This document shows, piece after piece, positions 31,213-39,379 of a stretch of DNA of 64,000 nt. Below the pieces are notes generated by a model. That model was not told where the DNA came from. It worked only from the letters and a program-made list of their open reading frames with translations, and made no database searches. How positions within the stretch are numbered: the first letter of the stretch is position 1; each line of letters opens with the position of its first letter. This DNA is from Bacillota bacterium (GTDB lineage Bacteria > Bacillota > Clostridia > Christensenellales > CAG-138), in contig JAEWUO010000018.1 in NCBI GenBank assembly GCA_023459335.1, forward strand, positions 37,214 through 101,213, read 5' to 3'. Position numbers and translations under genes: made by a program.

Positions 31213-32988
31213 TTATTTCATCAGCTCGTCCAGCTCGTCGACATAGTGCGCGAACACGCCGAGCGAGGCGAGGATGCTCTCCTTTTTTGTCAGGTCCACA
31301 CCCGCGGCTTTGAGCTCCTCAATCGGGTAATCGCTGCCGCCGCTCTTGAGGAAATCGATATACCGCTCCACCGCGCCGCCGCGCAGGATATCCTCCGCGA
31401 GCTTGACCGCGGAGCAGAGCCCCGTCGCGTACTGATAGACATAGAACGCATTGTAAAAATGCGGCACGCGCATCCACTCGATGGCGACGTTGCCGTCCAC
31501 ATGCGCGCCGGCGTAATAGAGTTCGTTGAGCGCGCGGTACATGTCCGAGAGGCTTTCCACCGTCAGCGGCTCCCCGCTCTCCGCCATGCGGTGCGCCTTT
31601 AATTCAAACTCGGCGAACATCGTCTGCCGGAAACACGTGGTGCGGAAGGATTCGAGGAACTGCGTGATATAGTAGGCGCGTTTCGTGCGATCCTTCTCGT
31701 TTTTCAGCAGGTAGTGCGTCATCAGCGTTTCGTTGACCGTGGAGGCAACCTCCGCCGCGAGGATGCGGTAGCCGGAGGTTTCATACGGCTGCGCGGTTTC
31801 GGAGTAATGCGAGTGCATCGCGTGGCCGAGTTCGTGGCCGAGCGTAAACGCGTCGTCCATCTTGCCCTGGAAGTTGAGCAGCACATACGGGTGCGTGCCG
31901 TAGGAGCTGGCGCAGAACGCGCCGCTGGTCTTGCCCGGCGTTTCGTAAACGTCGATCCAGCCCGTATCGTACGCCTCGTCCAGCAGCGCCGCGTATTCCG
32001 CGCCGAGGGGCCTCAGCGCCGCCTTGACCAGCGCCTTTGCCTCGTCGTATGGCATGTCGATGTCGCCGTCCGCCGTGATGGGCACGTAGAGATCGTACAT
32101 CTCCAGCGTTTCCACGTTCAGCACGCGCTTGCGGATGTCCAGATACTTGCGCAGCACCGGCAGCATCTCGTGCACGGCCTCGATGAGCTGTTCGTAGACG
32201 GGCACCGGCACGTTGTTGCCGTGCAGCGCGGCCTCCAGCGCGCCCGCGAAACGGTGCGTCCGCGCGCGGAAGACGTCTCCCTTGACAGAGGCGGAATAGG
32301 TTGCGTTGAGGGTGTTCTTCATGCCGCGGTAGGCTTTGTAAAACGTCTCGTAGGCGTCCCTGCGCACGCGGCGGTCGGGGCTGACGAGAAACATGTTGTA
32401 ACTGCCGTGCGTGAGCGTGACCGTTTCCCCGCTCTCGTTGACGATCGTGCCGTAGTCGAGGTCCACGTCGTTCAGCATCGTGAAAATGTTGCCCGCACCG
32501 GCGAGCGGCTCCTCCGCCATTGCCAGCAGCCGCTCCTCCTCCGTGGAGAGCGTGTGCGCGCGGCGGCGGTCGATGTCCCCGATATGGAAGCGAAAGCGGG
32601 AGAAGCGCTCCTGAGCCGCCCAGCGCAGCAGCGCGTCTTCGGGGATCGTCAATATCTCCGGCTCGAGAAACGAGGAAGCCGCCTGGGCGGAGACATAGAG
32701 CTGAATCGCCCGGTCGGTCATGCCTTGATATTTGGCGCTGCCGTTGTCCTCGTCCTTGTGCAGGTGCGCGTAAGCGTAGATGTGATCGATCAAAAGCGAA
32801 ATACGGCTCTCGTCACAAAGCGCGGCGTAGAGCGCGTCCGCATTCTGCGAAAGTTTGCCCGCATGTTCCGAAAACGCGGTCACGAGCGCCTGCGCGGCGG
32901 CGTAGTCCGCTTCCCACAACTCTTCGGTGGCGTAAATGTCGTCAAGCTTCCATTTCAGCGGCGCGTCGATCTGGTCTCTTGTCTTCAT
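31213..32988 (-). CDS. pepF: Oligoendopeptidase F
   Basis: A 591-residue M3B metallopeptidase of normal length. The zinc motif HELGHAMHSHYSE (HExxH, near residue 385) and a downstream Glu supply the active site. The N-terminal helical channel domain limits access to short peptides. The enzyme cleaves oligopeptides of about 7-17 residues in the cytoplasm and takes part in peptide recycling. An extended -10 (TGC-TATACT, 33082-33077 on this strand) sits about 90 bp before the start. The acidic protein at 30856 follows in the same operon. Confidence 0.93.
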   Translation of the reverse strand: MKTRDQIDAPLKWKLDDIYATEELWEADYAAAQALVTAFSEHAGKLSQNADALYAALCDESRISLLIDHIYAYAHLHKDEDNGSAKYQGMTDRAIQLYVSAQAASSFLEPEILTIPEDALLRWAAQERFSRFRFHIGDIDRRRAHTLSTEEERLLAMAEEPLAGAGNIFTMLNDVDLDYGTIVNESGETVTLTHGSYNMFLVSPDRRVRRDAYETFYKAYRGMKNTLNATYSASVKGDVFRARTHRFAGALEAALHGNNVPVPVYEQLIEAVHEMLPVLRKYLDIRKRVLNVETLEMYDLYVPITADGDIDMPYDEAKALVKAALRPLGAEYAALLDEAYDTGWIDVYETPGKTSGAFCASSYGTHPYVLLNFQGKMDDAFTLGHELGHAMHSHYSETAQPYETSGYRILAAEVASTVNETLMTHYLLKNEKDRTKRAYYITQFLESFRTTCFRQTMFAEFELKAHRMAESGEPLTVESLSDMYRALNELYYAGAHVDGNVAIEWMRVPHFYNAFYVYQYATGLCSAVKLAEDILRGGAVERYIDFLKSGGSDYPIEELKAAGVDLTKKESILASLGVFAHYVDELDELMK

Positions 32989-33181
32989 ATCGGTGTTCCC
33001 TTTCGTTTTCCGCTCCGGTTCCTTATTTTACGCGCGCCGACCCGGCGCGGCGCGTGATTTCCGTATCGCATGGTACAGTATAGCACACGGGCGTGCGCAA
33101 AGCGACCGGCACCGGAAACTTCGGCGAAAATCCGCCTTATTCCCGCGCGTGCCGCCCTTTCGGGCGCGCCGGAAGAACCGC

Positions 33182-33209
33182 TTGACAACGCCCGAGAATG
33201 CGGTATACT
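33182..33209 (+). promoter_or_regulatory. dinB promoter
   Basis: TTGACA (33182-33187), 16-bp spacer, TATACT (33204-33209), immediately followed by the LexA box. Confidence 0.8.
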
Positions 33210-33212
33210 ATA

Positions 33213-33234
33213 GATACGAACATTAGTTCGTATC
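33213..33234. promoter_or_regulatory. LexA (SOS) operator
   Basis: CGAACATTAGTTCG at 33217-33230 fits the Firmicutes Cheo/DinR box CGAAC-N4-GTTCG exactly. The palindrome extends to 22 bp (GATA...TATC). It overlaps the expected transcript start of dinB, the position for repression. Confidence 0.85.
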
Positions 33235-33286
33235 TATCCTTGCCGCACTCTCCGTTTCGGGGAACCGCGGCGGAAAGGGCGCGGCC

Positions 33287-34570
33287 ATGGGACGCAGGAT
33301 CCTGCATGCGGATTTCAACGGCTTCTACGCCTCGGTGGCGTGCTTTCTCGACCCCGCGCTCCGCCCGCACCCCGTCGCGGTGGCGGGCAATCCCGAAGCG
33401 CGGCACGGGATCATCCTCGCCAAAAACGAGCTGGCAAAAAAATTCGGCGTCAAGACCGGGGAGGCCATCTGGCAGGCGAAGCAGAAGTGCCCGCTTCTCG
33501 TGACGGTCAAGCCGGATTTCGCGATGTATCAGAAATTCTCCGCGCTGGGGCGGGAGATCTACGGCGAATACTCCGACCGGGTGGAGGCCTTCGGCCTCGA
33601 CGAAAACTGGATCGACGTCACCGCTTCCACGGCGGACATGGCGGACGCGAACCGTCTCGCGGACGTGATCCGAAACCGCGTCCGGGAAGAACTCGGCATC
33701 ACGGTGTCCATCGGCGTGGCGGACAACAAGGTGTTCTCCAAACTCGGTTCGGACATCAAAAAGCCGGACGCGGTCACGCTCGTCTCGCCGGACAATTATA
33801 AGCAGGTCGCCTGGCCGCTGCCCGCGCGGGAACTCCTGTACGTCGGCCGCGCAACGGAGGCGAAGCTGTTCCGGTACGGCATCGTCACCATCGGCGACCT
33901 GGCAAACACGCCGGAAGCGTTCCTGCGCGCGCAGTTCGGCAAGTGCGGCACCATGCTCTACGCGTTTGCAAACGGCCTCGACGCGGCGCCGGTCATGCGC
34001 ACCATCGACCAGCAGCCGGTCAAATCCGTCGGCAACGGGCTGACCACGCCGCGCGACCTCGTGAACGACGAGGACGTGTATCTGACGATTTCCATGCTCG
34101 CCGAAAGCGTCGCCGCGCGCCTGCGGGAACAGGGTGTGCGCGCGAACGTCGCGCACCTGGGCGTACGCGACAACGGCCTGTTTTCGTTTGTCCGGCAGAT
34201 GAAGCTCGACAAGCCCACCAACATCTCTTCCGAGATCGCCCGCGCGTGCATGCAGCTCTTCCGCGCGAACTATGCCTGGCAGGCGCCCATCCGCTCGCTG
34301 ACCGTGTCCTGCTCCGACCTCGTCGGCGTGGACAATCCCGTGCAGCTCTCGCTCTTTGACGACGAAGCCCCGCGCCGCAGGGCCGAGGCCGCCGAGGTTG
34401 CCGTCGACGACATCCGCCGGCGCTTCGGCTACCGCGCCATCGGGCGCGCGCTGTTCTTAAAAGACCGCGCCATCGGCCTCATGGCGCCGAAGGACGACCA
34501 TACCATCCATCCGGTGGGATATCTGCAGAACGCGACGATGGACAGCGTGATCAAAGGCGGCGCAAGATGA
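33287..34570 (+). CDS. dinB: DNA polymerase IV (Y family), SOS-regulated
   Basis: A 427-residue translesion polymerase. Catalytic acids are Asp9 in HADFNGFYAS and Asp105-Glu106 in FGLDENWIDVT. The little-finger domain follows, and QLSLFD near residue 358 is a sliding-clamp binding motif. It copies past damaged bases with low fidelity. A consensus promoter with a LexA box covers the start of transcription, so induction by DNA damage is expected. Its stop overlaps the start of a 75-residue partner (ATGA). The motif FGLDENW differs from the usual YSIDE of DinB and is seen in UvrX/YqjW-like polymerases. Confidence 0.92.
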   Translation: MGRRILHADFNGFYASVACFLDPALRPHPVAVAGNPEARHGIILAKNELAKKFGVKTGEAIWQAKQKCPLLVTVKPDFAMYQKFSALGREIYGEYSDRVEAFGLDENWIDVTASTADMADANRLADVIRNRVREELGITVSIGVADNKVFSKLGSDIKKPDAVTLVSPDNYKQVAWPLPARELLYVGRATEAKLFRYGIVTIGDLANTPEAFLRAQFGKCGTMLYAFANGLDAAPVMRTIDQQPVKSVGNGLTTPRDLVNDEDVYLTISMLAESVAARLREQGVRANVAHLGVRDNGLFSFVRQMKLDKPTNISSEIARACMQLFRANYAWQAPIRSLTVSCSDLVGVDNPVQLSLFDDEAPRRRAEAAEVAVDDIRRRFGYRAIGRALFLKDRAIGLMAPKDDHTIHPVGYLQNATMDSVIKGGAR

Positions 34571-34794
34571 AGATCTATGTCGCGGTGGAACTCACCATCG
34601 ACGAAGCGGGCGTCATGCACCCGCGCAGCGTGCTCTGGGAGGACGGGCGGAAATTCGAGATTTCGTCCGTCTCGGATGTGCGGCGCGCGGCGAGCCTCAA
34701 GGCCGGCGGCAGCGGCATCCGCTACACCTGCCGCATCGGGCGCAAAGATACCTATCTTTATTATGAAGACCCGAAGTGGTTCGTAGACGCGTGA
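34567..34794 (+). CDS. Small beta-strand protein coupled to DinB (DUF6504-like)
   Basis: A 75-residue protein whose ATG overlaps the dinB stop by 4 bp, so it is made with the polymerase and shares its SOS control. The pattern of alternating strands, a VLWEDGRKFEISSV core, GSGIRYTCRI and a final YLYYEDPKWFV, resembles the small domain found next to or fused with Y-family polymerases and ImuB (DUF6504). No enzymatic motif. It may bind the polymerase or DNA. The family link is by eye and moderate. Confidence 0.7.
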   Translation: MKIYVAVELTIDEAGVMHPRSVLWEDGRKFEISSVSDVRRAASLKAGGSGIRYTCRIGRKDTYLYYEDPKWFVDA

Positions 34795-34824
34795 AGCAGT
34801 AATCTGTTTTTAAAGCTTAAAATA

Positions 34825-35505
34825 TCAGTTGAGAAACTCCACCATCTCCGAAAGGGATGCGATGTCCCAGTCGGCTTTGACTTCCTCGTCGCGGCAGATG
34901 TGAAACGCGGTGAACCCCAGCGCCCGCGCGCCGTCCGCCTCCACGTCGTAGTCGTCCACGTACAGGCTCTCCTCCGCCGACACGCCGAGCAAGTCCAGCG
35001 CAGTTTGGTAAATCAGCGGCTCCGGCTTCATCACGCCCACATGGTCGGAACAAACGAAGCAGTCGAAATATCGATCCAACCCCACCGCTTCCAGTGTGAG
35101 CCGGAGGGAAGGGAACGTGTCGCTGATGACGCCCATGCGGTAGCCGTGTGCGGCGAACCAGTCGAGTACGGGAACCGTTTGGGGATAGACCACGCCGCCC
35201 TTGAGCCAGAACGCGTCGAAAAGCTCGTCCGCGCGGGCGAAGATCTGCGCCGTCAACCCCTGCGTACGCAGAAGCTCCGCGAAATACATCCGCCAGAATG
35301 CGATTTCGTTTTCCACCGTCATGAGCTGCCGGTTTTCGTAAAGCCGGTCGAACAGCCCATCCGGCGGTATCAGCGGCTTTCCGGACCAGCGCTCAATCAT
35401 CTCCGTACGTGCCTGTTTTACGGCGGGGTCGCCGTGGAGCAGCGTATGGTCGCGGTCAAAAAACGCGGCTTTGTATATTTTGTCCTTTGCTTTTTTAAAT
35501 TTCAT
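34825..35505 (-). CDS. HAD-superfamily hydrolase
   Basis: A 226-residue HAD phosphatase. Motif I is FDRDHTL (about 16-22; Asp nucleophile and Asp acid), motif II VISDT (about 123-127), motif III the Lys in VMKPEPLIY and motif IV VDDYDVEADGA. A helical cap lies between motifs I and II (subfamily I). It hydrolyses a small phosphate ester; the substrate is unknown. It follows the rRNA methyltransferase by 66 bp, a spacer that contains an inverted dispersed repeat. Confidence 0.85.
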   Translation of the reverse strand: MKFKKAKDKIYKAAFFDRDHTLLHGDPAVKQARTEMIERWSGKPLIPPDGLFDRLYENRQLMTVENEIAFWRMYFAELLRTQGLTAQIFARADELFDAFWLKGGVVYPQTVPVLDWFAAHGYRMGVISDTFPSLRLTLEAVGLDRYFDCFVCSDHVGVMKPEPLIYQTALDLLGVSAEESLYVDDYDVEADGARALGFTAFHICRDEEVKADWDIASLSEMVEFLN

Positions 35506-35535
35506 TTCTATCTCTCAAAGCCATAAATAAAAAAT

Positions 35536-35568
35536 ACGTTCTTTCATATCTTTTCTTTCAAGAAAAGT
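35536..35568 (-). repeat. Dispersed palindromic repeat, inverted copy
   Basis: Minus strand CTTTTCTT-GA-AAGAAAAG, then ATATGAAAGAACGTATT. It lies 4 bp 3' of the RsmF-like stop codon; the tail is slightly diverged. Confidence 0.6.
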
Positions 35569-35571
35569 TGG

Positions 35572-36864
35572 CTACCGTATCCTGAGTCCCTTCGGGATAT
35601 GGTTCTTCAGCACGCCGTCCACCGCCTTGCCCCATCCGACCGGATAGCCAAACGCCGTGACCGCGCACCAGTCGGAAAGCTCCGGCGGGCAGGCGGTGGT
35701 TTCGCCCGCGAGGAAACGCGTCTGTTCGCCGCCTGCGAGCGGCACGCTCCGCCCGAACGCGCTTTCGGGGTATGCCAGCGCGAGTGCGTGATCCGGCGTA
35801 AACCGCGCGTTTTTGATCTCCCCCGCGAGCACTCCCGCGCGGACGATATGCAGCCCCCGAAGCTCGCGCGGCATCAGCGCGGGCGGGATCATCACCCTCC
35901 CGTCCGGCAGCAGCATGGCGCGCGGCGGATTGGCGGCGAACGTCTCCCGCCAGAACGACTCGAACGCGGGGATGCGCTCCCCTTCCGGCTCGGCAAGCGC
36001 GGCGGAATCGTTCCCTCCGCCGCCCGCGCGGTCAAGAACCGCCATGTACTGCCCCTCGCCGACGGACGAATGCGGATACATCCGCCGCGATTCGGCAAGC
36101 GTAAATTCGGGGTGCGCGGATGAAAACGAGCTGATTACGCCCTCGTTCTCCTCCGGCGAAAAGGTGCAGGTGGAATACACGAGCCTGCCGGAAGGTTTTA
36201 AAAGCAGCGCGGCACTCTCCAGAATCTGCGACTGCCGCGCGGCGCAGGAGAGCACGTGCTCCTGCGACCATTCGCGAATCGCCGTTTCGTCCTTTCGAAA
36301 CATCCCTTCGCCGGAGCAGGGCGCGTCGGCGAGCACAACATCGAAACACGCGCCGAGCGCATTTGCCAGCGCGCCGGGCCGCATGCAGACGACCAGCGCG
36401 TTCGTTACGCCCAGCCGTTCCAGATTTCCCGCGAGGATCTCCGCGCGGCTCCGCACGGGCTCGTTGGCGACGAGCAGACCCGTGTTGTTCATCCTCGCCG
36501 CAAGCTGCGTCGTTTTTCCGCCGGGTGCGGCGCACAGGTCGAGCACGGCCATGCCCGGCCGGACGCCGGTCAGCGTTGCGGGCACTTGCGCGGCGGGTTC
36601 CTGCACGTAGCAAAGCCCCGCGGCGTGCAGCGGGTGTTTTCCAATCGCAGCCTCGTCCCCAAAGAAGAAGCTCTCCGCCAGTAATCCTGTCGGGACGAGC
36701 GGAAAATCCGCCAGCGCGGCAAACCTTTCCGGCGCGATTTTCAGCGCGTTCACCCGCAGCGCGCGCTTTGGGTGTTCTTCCATCGCGCCCAGATAACGGG
36801 CGAATTCCGTTTCACCCAGTTGCGTTTTCATCCGCGCAAGGTACGCCTCCGGCAGATACGGCAT
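35572..36864 (-). CDS. NOL1/NOP2/Sun-type rRNA (cytosine-5) methyltransferase, RsmF-like
   Basis: A 430-residue RNA m5C methyltransferase. The SAM motif LDLCAAPGGKTTQLAA (about 110-125), DAPCSGEGMFRKD with the first catalytic Cys, and YSTCTFSPEENE with the nucleophilic Cys are intact. The C-terminal region (about 290-430) resembles the extra PUA-like domain of RsmF/YebU, so a 16S rRNA target is likely. No SD of note: AAAGGAGCAG lies close to the ATG. It is probably co-transcribed with the HAD gene and separate from metA. Confidence 0.9.
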   Translation of the reverse strand: MPYLPEAYLARMKTQLGETEFARYLGAMEEHPKRALRVNALKIAPERFAALADFPLVPTGLLAESFFFGDEAAIGKHPLHAAGLCYVQEPAAQVPATLTGVRPGMAVLDLCAAPGGKTTQLAARMNNTGLLVANEPVRSRAEILAGNLERLGVTNALVVCMRPGALANALGACFDVVLADAPCSGEGMFRKDETAIREWSQEHVLSCAARQSQILESAALLLKPSGRLVYSTCTFSPEENEGVISSFSSAHPEFTLAESRRMYPHSSVGEGQYMAVLDRAGGGGNDSAALAEPEGERIPAFESFWRETFAANPPRAMLLPDGRVMIPPALMPRELRGLHIVRAGVLAGEIKNARFTPDHALALAYPESAFGRSVPLAGGEQTRFLAGETTACPPELSDWCAVTAFGYPVGWGKAVDGVLKNHIPKGLRIR

Positions 36865-36948
36865 CCGGTTCTGCTCCTTTATTTTGCGATATCTTATTCT
36901 AACATAACAGCGGCCCCCCTGCAGGAGCCGCGTTTTGCTGTTTGCCGT

Positions 36949-37881
36949 CTATTCTTCGTGGTACGCAGGGATCGCGTCAATATCGTACGGCGTCTCCTGA
37001 TACACAAAGTAGTTGAGCCAGTTGGAGAAGAGCAGCGAACCGTGCGCGCGCCAGGTGATCACAGGCTGCAGGGTGTCGTCGTTGTTCGGATAGTAGTTCT
37101 TCGGCACGTCGATCGGCTTGCCCGCGGCCTGGTCGCGGCGGTATTCCAGCTCCAGCGTCTTCGCGTCGTATTCGCTGTGCCCCGTGACGAACACGCGCCG
37201 TCCGTCGTGCGAGGCGGCAAGGTACAGCCCCGCCTCCTGCGAGATCGCGAGGATGTCGAGGTCGCGGATCTTCGCCGCGTCGGAGACATAGATCGTCGTG
37301 TGCCGCGAGTGTGGCGCCATGAACTGCTCGTCGAACCCGCGCACGAGCTTGTGCGAACGGTCCAGCACCGTGTGCGGGAAGATTCCGAACATCTTCTTGC
37401 CCAGGGGATGCTTCTCCACGCCGTAAAAATGATACAGCCCCGCCTGCGCCGCCCAGCAGATATACAGTGTGGAAAACACGTTATGATCCGCCCAGTCCAT
37501 GAGCCGCACAAGCTCGTCCCAATAATGCACGTCCTGAAAATCGAGGTTTTCCACCGGCGCGCCGGTGATGACGAGCCCGTCGAAGCGCTCCTCCTTCACG
37601 TCGTCAAACGTGCGGTAAAACGAATCCAGATAATCCTGCGACGTATTCTGACTCTGATAACTGCCCGTGCGCAGGAGCGTCACCTCCACCTGCAGCGGCG
37701 TGTTGGCGAGCATGCGCAGCAGCTGCGTCTCCGTCGCCTGCTTGGTGGGCATGAGGTTTAATATCGCGATGCGCAGCGGGCGGATATCCTGCGTCGCCGC
37801 GCGGTGCTGCGGCATGACGAAGATATTTTCCTGTGCGAGCAGGTCGCCTGTCGGCAGCCCGTCCGGAATTTTAATCGGCAT
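36949..37881 (-). CDS. metA: Homoserine O-acetyltransferase (MetA fold)
   Basis: A 310-residue MetA-family enzyme for the first step of methionine synthesis. Catalytic residues are Cys142 (ICWAAQAG), His235 and Glu237 (VTGHSEYD). Position 111 is Glu (GAPVEN); in studied MetA proteins Glu111 selects acetyl-CoA and Gly111 succinyl-CoA, so O-acetylhomoserine is the predicted product despite the usual 'succinyltransferase' name. AAGGAAGG precedes the ATG. It is transcribed from a promoter 490 bp upstream through a structured leader with an internal terminator. That implies premature-termination control. Confidence 0.93.
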   Translation of the reverse strand: MPIKIPDGLPTGDLLAQENIFVMPQHRAATQDIRPLRIAILNLMPTKQATETQLLRMLANTPLQVEVTLLRTGSYQSQNTSQDYLDSFYRTFDDVKEERFDGLVITGAPVENLDFQDVHYWDELVRLMDWADHNVFSTLYICWAAQAGLYHFYGVEKHPLGKKMFGIFPHTVLDRSHKLVRGFDEQFMAPHSRHTTIYVSDAAKIRDLDILAISQEAGLYLAASHDGRRVFVTGHSEYDAKTLELEYRRDQAAGKPIDVPKNYYPNNDDTLQPVITWRAHGSLLFSNWLNYFVYQETPYDIDAIPAYHEE

Positions 37882-37988
37882 AAGGTTCCTTCCTTTATCT
37901 CTGTCGTTTTTTTAATCATCGAATTAACCGAGCCCGATCCGCGCGGCTTTCGCCCTGCCCGAAGGTTGTCCTGTTTCGCTTGAATCGG

Positions 37989-38031
37989 AAAAAGTCCGGC
38001 GGCGGGAGAAATAAAAAACCGCCGTCCGGCT
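37989..38031 (-). terminator. Attenuator-type terminator in the metA leader
   Basis: Minus strand GCCGG-A-CGGCGG pairs with CCGCCG-CCGG around a T-rich loop, then AC and five T. It lies 110 nt before the metA ATG and inside the same transcript. Confidence 0.7.
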
Positions 38032-38367
38032 CTTCCACGCTTCCCGTTTTGCAAGCATTGGCTCAGCCGCCGGCGCCCGTATTTGATTATTATGTTTCGC
38101 ACGCTGCAAAAAGCGAATCGTCCCGGCAGGCGGGCGCAGTTACCCTGCCCGGCCGCGGAAGGGTTCGATTTCGCCGTTACGGTTCTGAAAGAACGCCCGC
38201 CGCATCCGCTTGCTCCGCGTGCTGTCGCATTCGCATGGCAGGCTGAATTCCGGTAAGATTTCCGCGCGCACCGTTCAAACCCGCGCGATTGCCGCGCAGG
38301 CCGCCGTTGCGGCTGTCCGGTTGCCGGAGTGTCGTCGGCAAGGGTTCGTCCCTCCCAAAGGTGGATT
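38032..38367 (-). promoter_or_regulatory. Long structured metA leader, class unassigned
   Basis: About 335 nt of GC-rich RNA between the promoter and the leader terminator, with no ORF. Its 5' part contains GGGAGGGAC and, 25 nt on, TTGCCG..CGGCAA as a hairpin followed by CCGG. The strings GGAGGGAC and GGCAACC recall the SAM-I core, but the P1 closing stem and the GGUGCYAAWUCC block are not found. A T-box consensus (AGGGTGGNACCGCG) is also absent. It is reported as a probable regulatory RNA of unknown type. Confidence 0.45.
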
Positions 38368-38373
38368 TGTTCT

Positions 38374-38402
38374 ATCCTATCAGAGTTTTTCGGCGGTTTC
38401 AA
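38374..38402 (-). promoter_or_regulatory. metA promoter
   Basis: Minus strand TTGAAA (38402-38397), 17-bp spacer, TAGGAT (38379-38374). Start of transcription expected near 38367. Confidence 0.6.
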
Positions 38403-38530
38403 GCGGTTTCGCCGCTTTCTTTCGCTTAACGCCCCGTCTTCTCCGTGTTGAAACGGATTTCAGGCGCATAAGTTAACATTGTTTTCCTTCGGAGTTTGCA
38501 TTTGTTTCGCATTCCGGCAGGGCGGGAGCG

Positions 38531-38559
38531 TTGACAGGCGGCGCGGCGGGGCGTATGAT
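38531..38559 (+). promoter_or_regulatory. Promoter of the ABC-transporter operon
   Basis: TTGACA (38531-38536), 17-bp GC-rich spacer, TATGAT (38554-38559). Confidence 0.75.
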
Positions 38560-38566
38560 GATATGC

Positions 38567-38585
38567 GTATTAGTACGAATAATAC
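38567..38585. promoter_or_regulatory. Operator-like inverted repeat at the ABC operon start
   Basis: GTATTA-GTACGAA-TAATAC, a 6-bp inverted repeat with 7-bp centre, lies at the expected transcription start. A nested CGTA-TTAG-TACG overlaps it. A repressor site is likely; no regulator gene is adjacent. Confidence 0.45.
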
Positions 38586-38623
38586 ACTATTGGCGCAAGC
38601 CTTGACTGGCCACAGGGGGTACG

Positions 38624-39379
38624 ATGCAGGAAAATCCGCTGATCGACGTTCGCAACGTAAAGAAGGTCTACCGCGTGGGCACTGTTGACGTGCACGCGCT
38701 GCGCGGGGCGGATCTGCAGATCGCCTCCGGCGACATTTGCTCCGTCATCGGGCGGAGCGGCTCGGGCAAATCGACGCTGCTCAACGTGCTCGCGGGGCTG
38801 GAAAAGGTAACGTCCGGCGAGATCGTCATCGCGGGCAAACACCTCGAGCGCATGACGCAGGGCGAACTCATCCTATTCCGCCAGCGGCATATCGGCTTTA
38901 TCTTCCAGTCCTTCAACCTCATGCCGTACTATACCGCGCTGGAAAACGTGGCTCTCCCGCTCTCGTTCCGCGGTGTGCCGCAGATCGACCGGCTCCGGCA
39001 GGCCAAACACGCGCTGGAACTCGTCGGCCTTGAAACACACCTGAGGCACAAACCCGGCGAACTCTCCGGCGGGCAGCAGCAGCGCGTCGGCATCGCGCGC
39101 GCGCTCGTGACCAATCCGGACATCGTATTTGCGGACGAACCAACCGGCAATCTCGACTCCGCGACGTCCGACGAAGTCATGCGCTTCATCATCGACCTGC
39201 TGCGCGAACAAAAAAAGACGCTCGTCATGGTCACGCACGATTCCCACATCGCCGCGTTTGGCGACAAAGTCATCCACCTGCTCGACGGCAGGATCACGGA
39301 TATCACCCAAAACCCGGCGAATTCCGCCGCTCAAATCGAACCGAACGTTCGGGAAACAGAGGTAAATCTGGATGCGTAA
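38624..39379 (+). CDS. ABC transporter ATP-binding protein, MacB/LolD type
   Basis: A 251-residue ATPase. Walker A is GRSGSGKST (about 43-51), the Q-loop lies in FIFQSFNLMP, the signature is LSGGQQQR, Walker B is IVFADEPTGNLDS and the H-loop VTHD. The extra residues after the ATPase core are low-complexity. It should dimerise and drive the MacB-like permease two genes downstream, a class that moves lipoproteins, peptides or antimicrobials by mechanotransmission and does not form a classic pore. AGGGGG precedes the ATG. It overlaps the next gene by 8 bp. Confidence 0.92.
   Translation: MQENPLIDVRNVKKVYRVGTVDVHALRGADLQIASGDICSVIGRSGSGKSTLLNVLAGLEKVTSGEIVIAGKHLERMTQGELILFRQRHIGFIFQSFNLMPYYTALENVALPLSFRGVPQIDRLRQAKHALELVGLETHLRHKPGELSGGQQQRVGIARALVTNPDIVFADEPTGNLDSATSDEVMRFIIDLLREQKKTLVMVTHDSHIAAFGDKVIHLLDGRITDITQNPANSAAQIEPNVRETEVNLDA

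Noticed and set aside
31714..33057. 447-codon open frame on the plus strand
   Set aside because: Antisense shadow of pepF, rich in Arg/His/Val as expected for a shadow.
36908..36936. Hairpin GCGGC..GCCGC as metA terminator
   Set aside because: On the minus strand it is not followed by a T-run, and on the plus strand there is no gene to end.
38230..38300. T-box leader before metA
   Set aside because: A string resembling GGTG..CGCGGAAAT occurs, but the invariant AGGGTGGNACCGCG and stem I motifs are absent.
38250..38367. SAM-I riboswitch before metA
   Set aside because: Only short motif fragments fit; the closing P1 stem and the P4-side consensus block are missing. Left unassigned.
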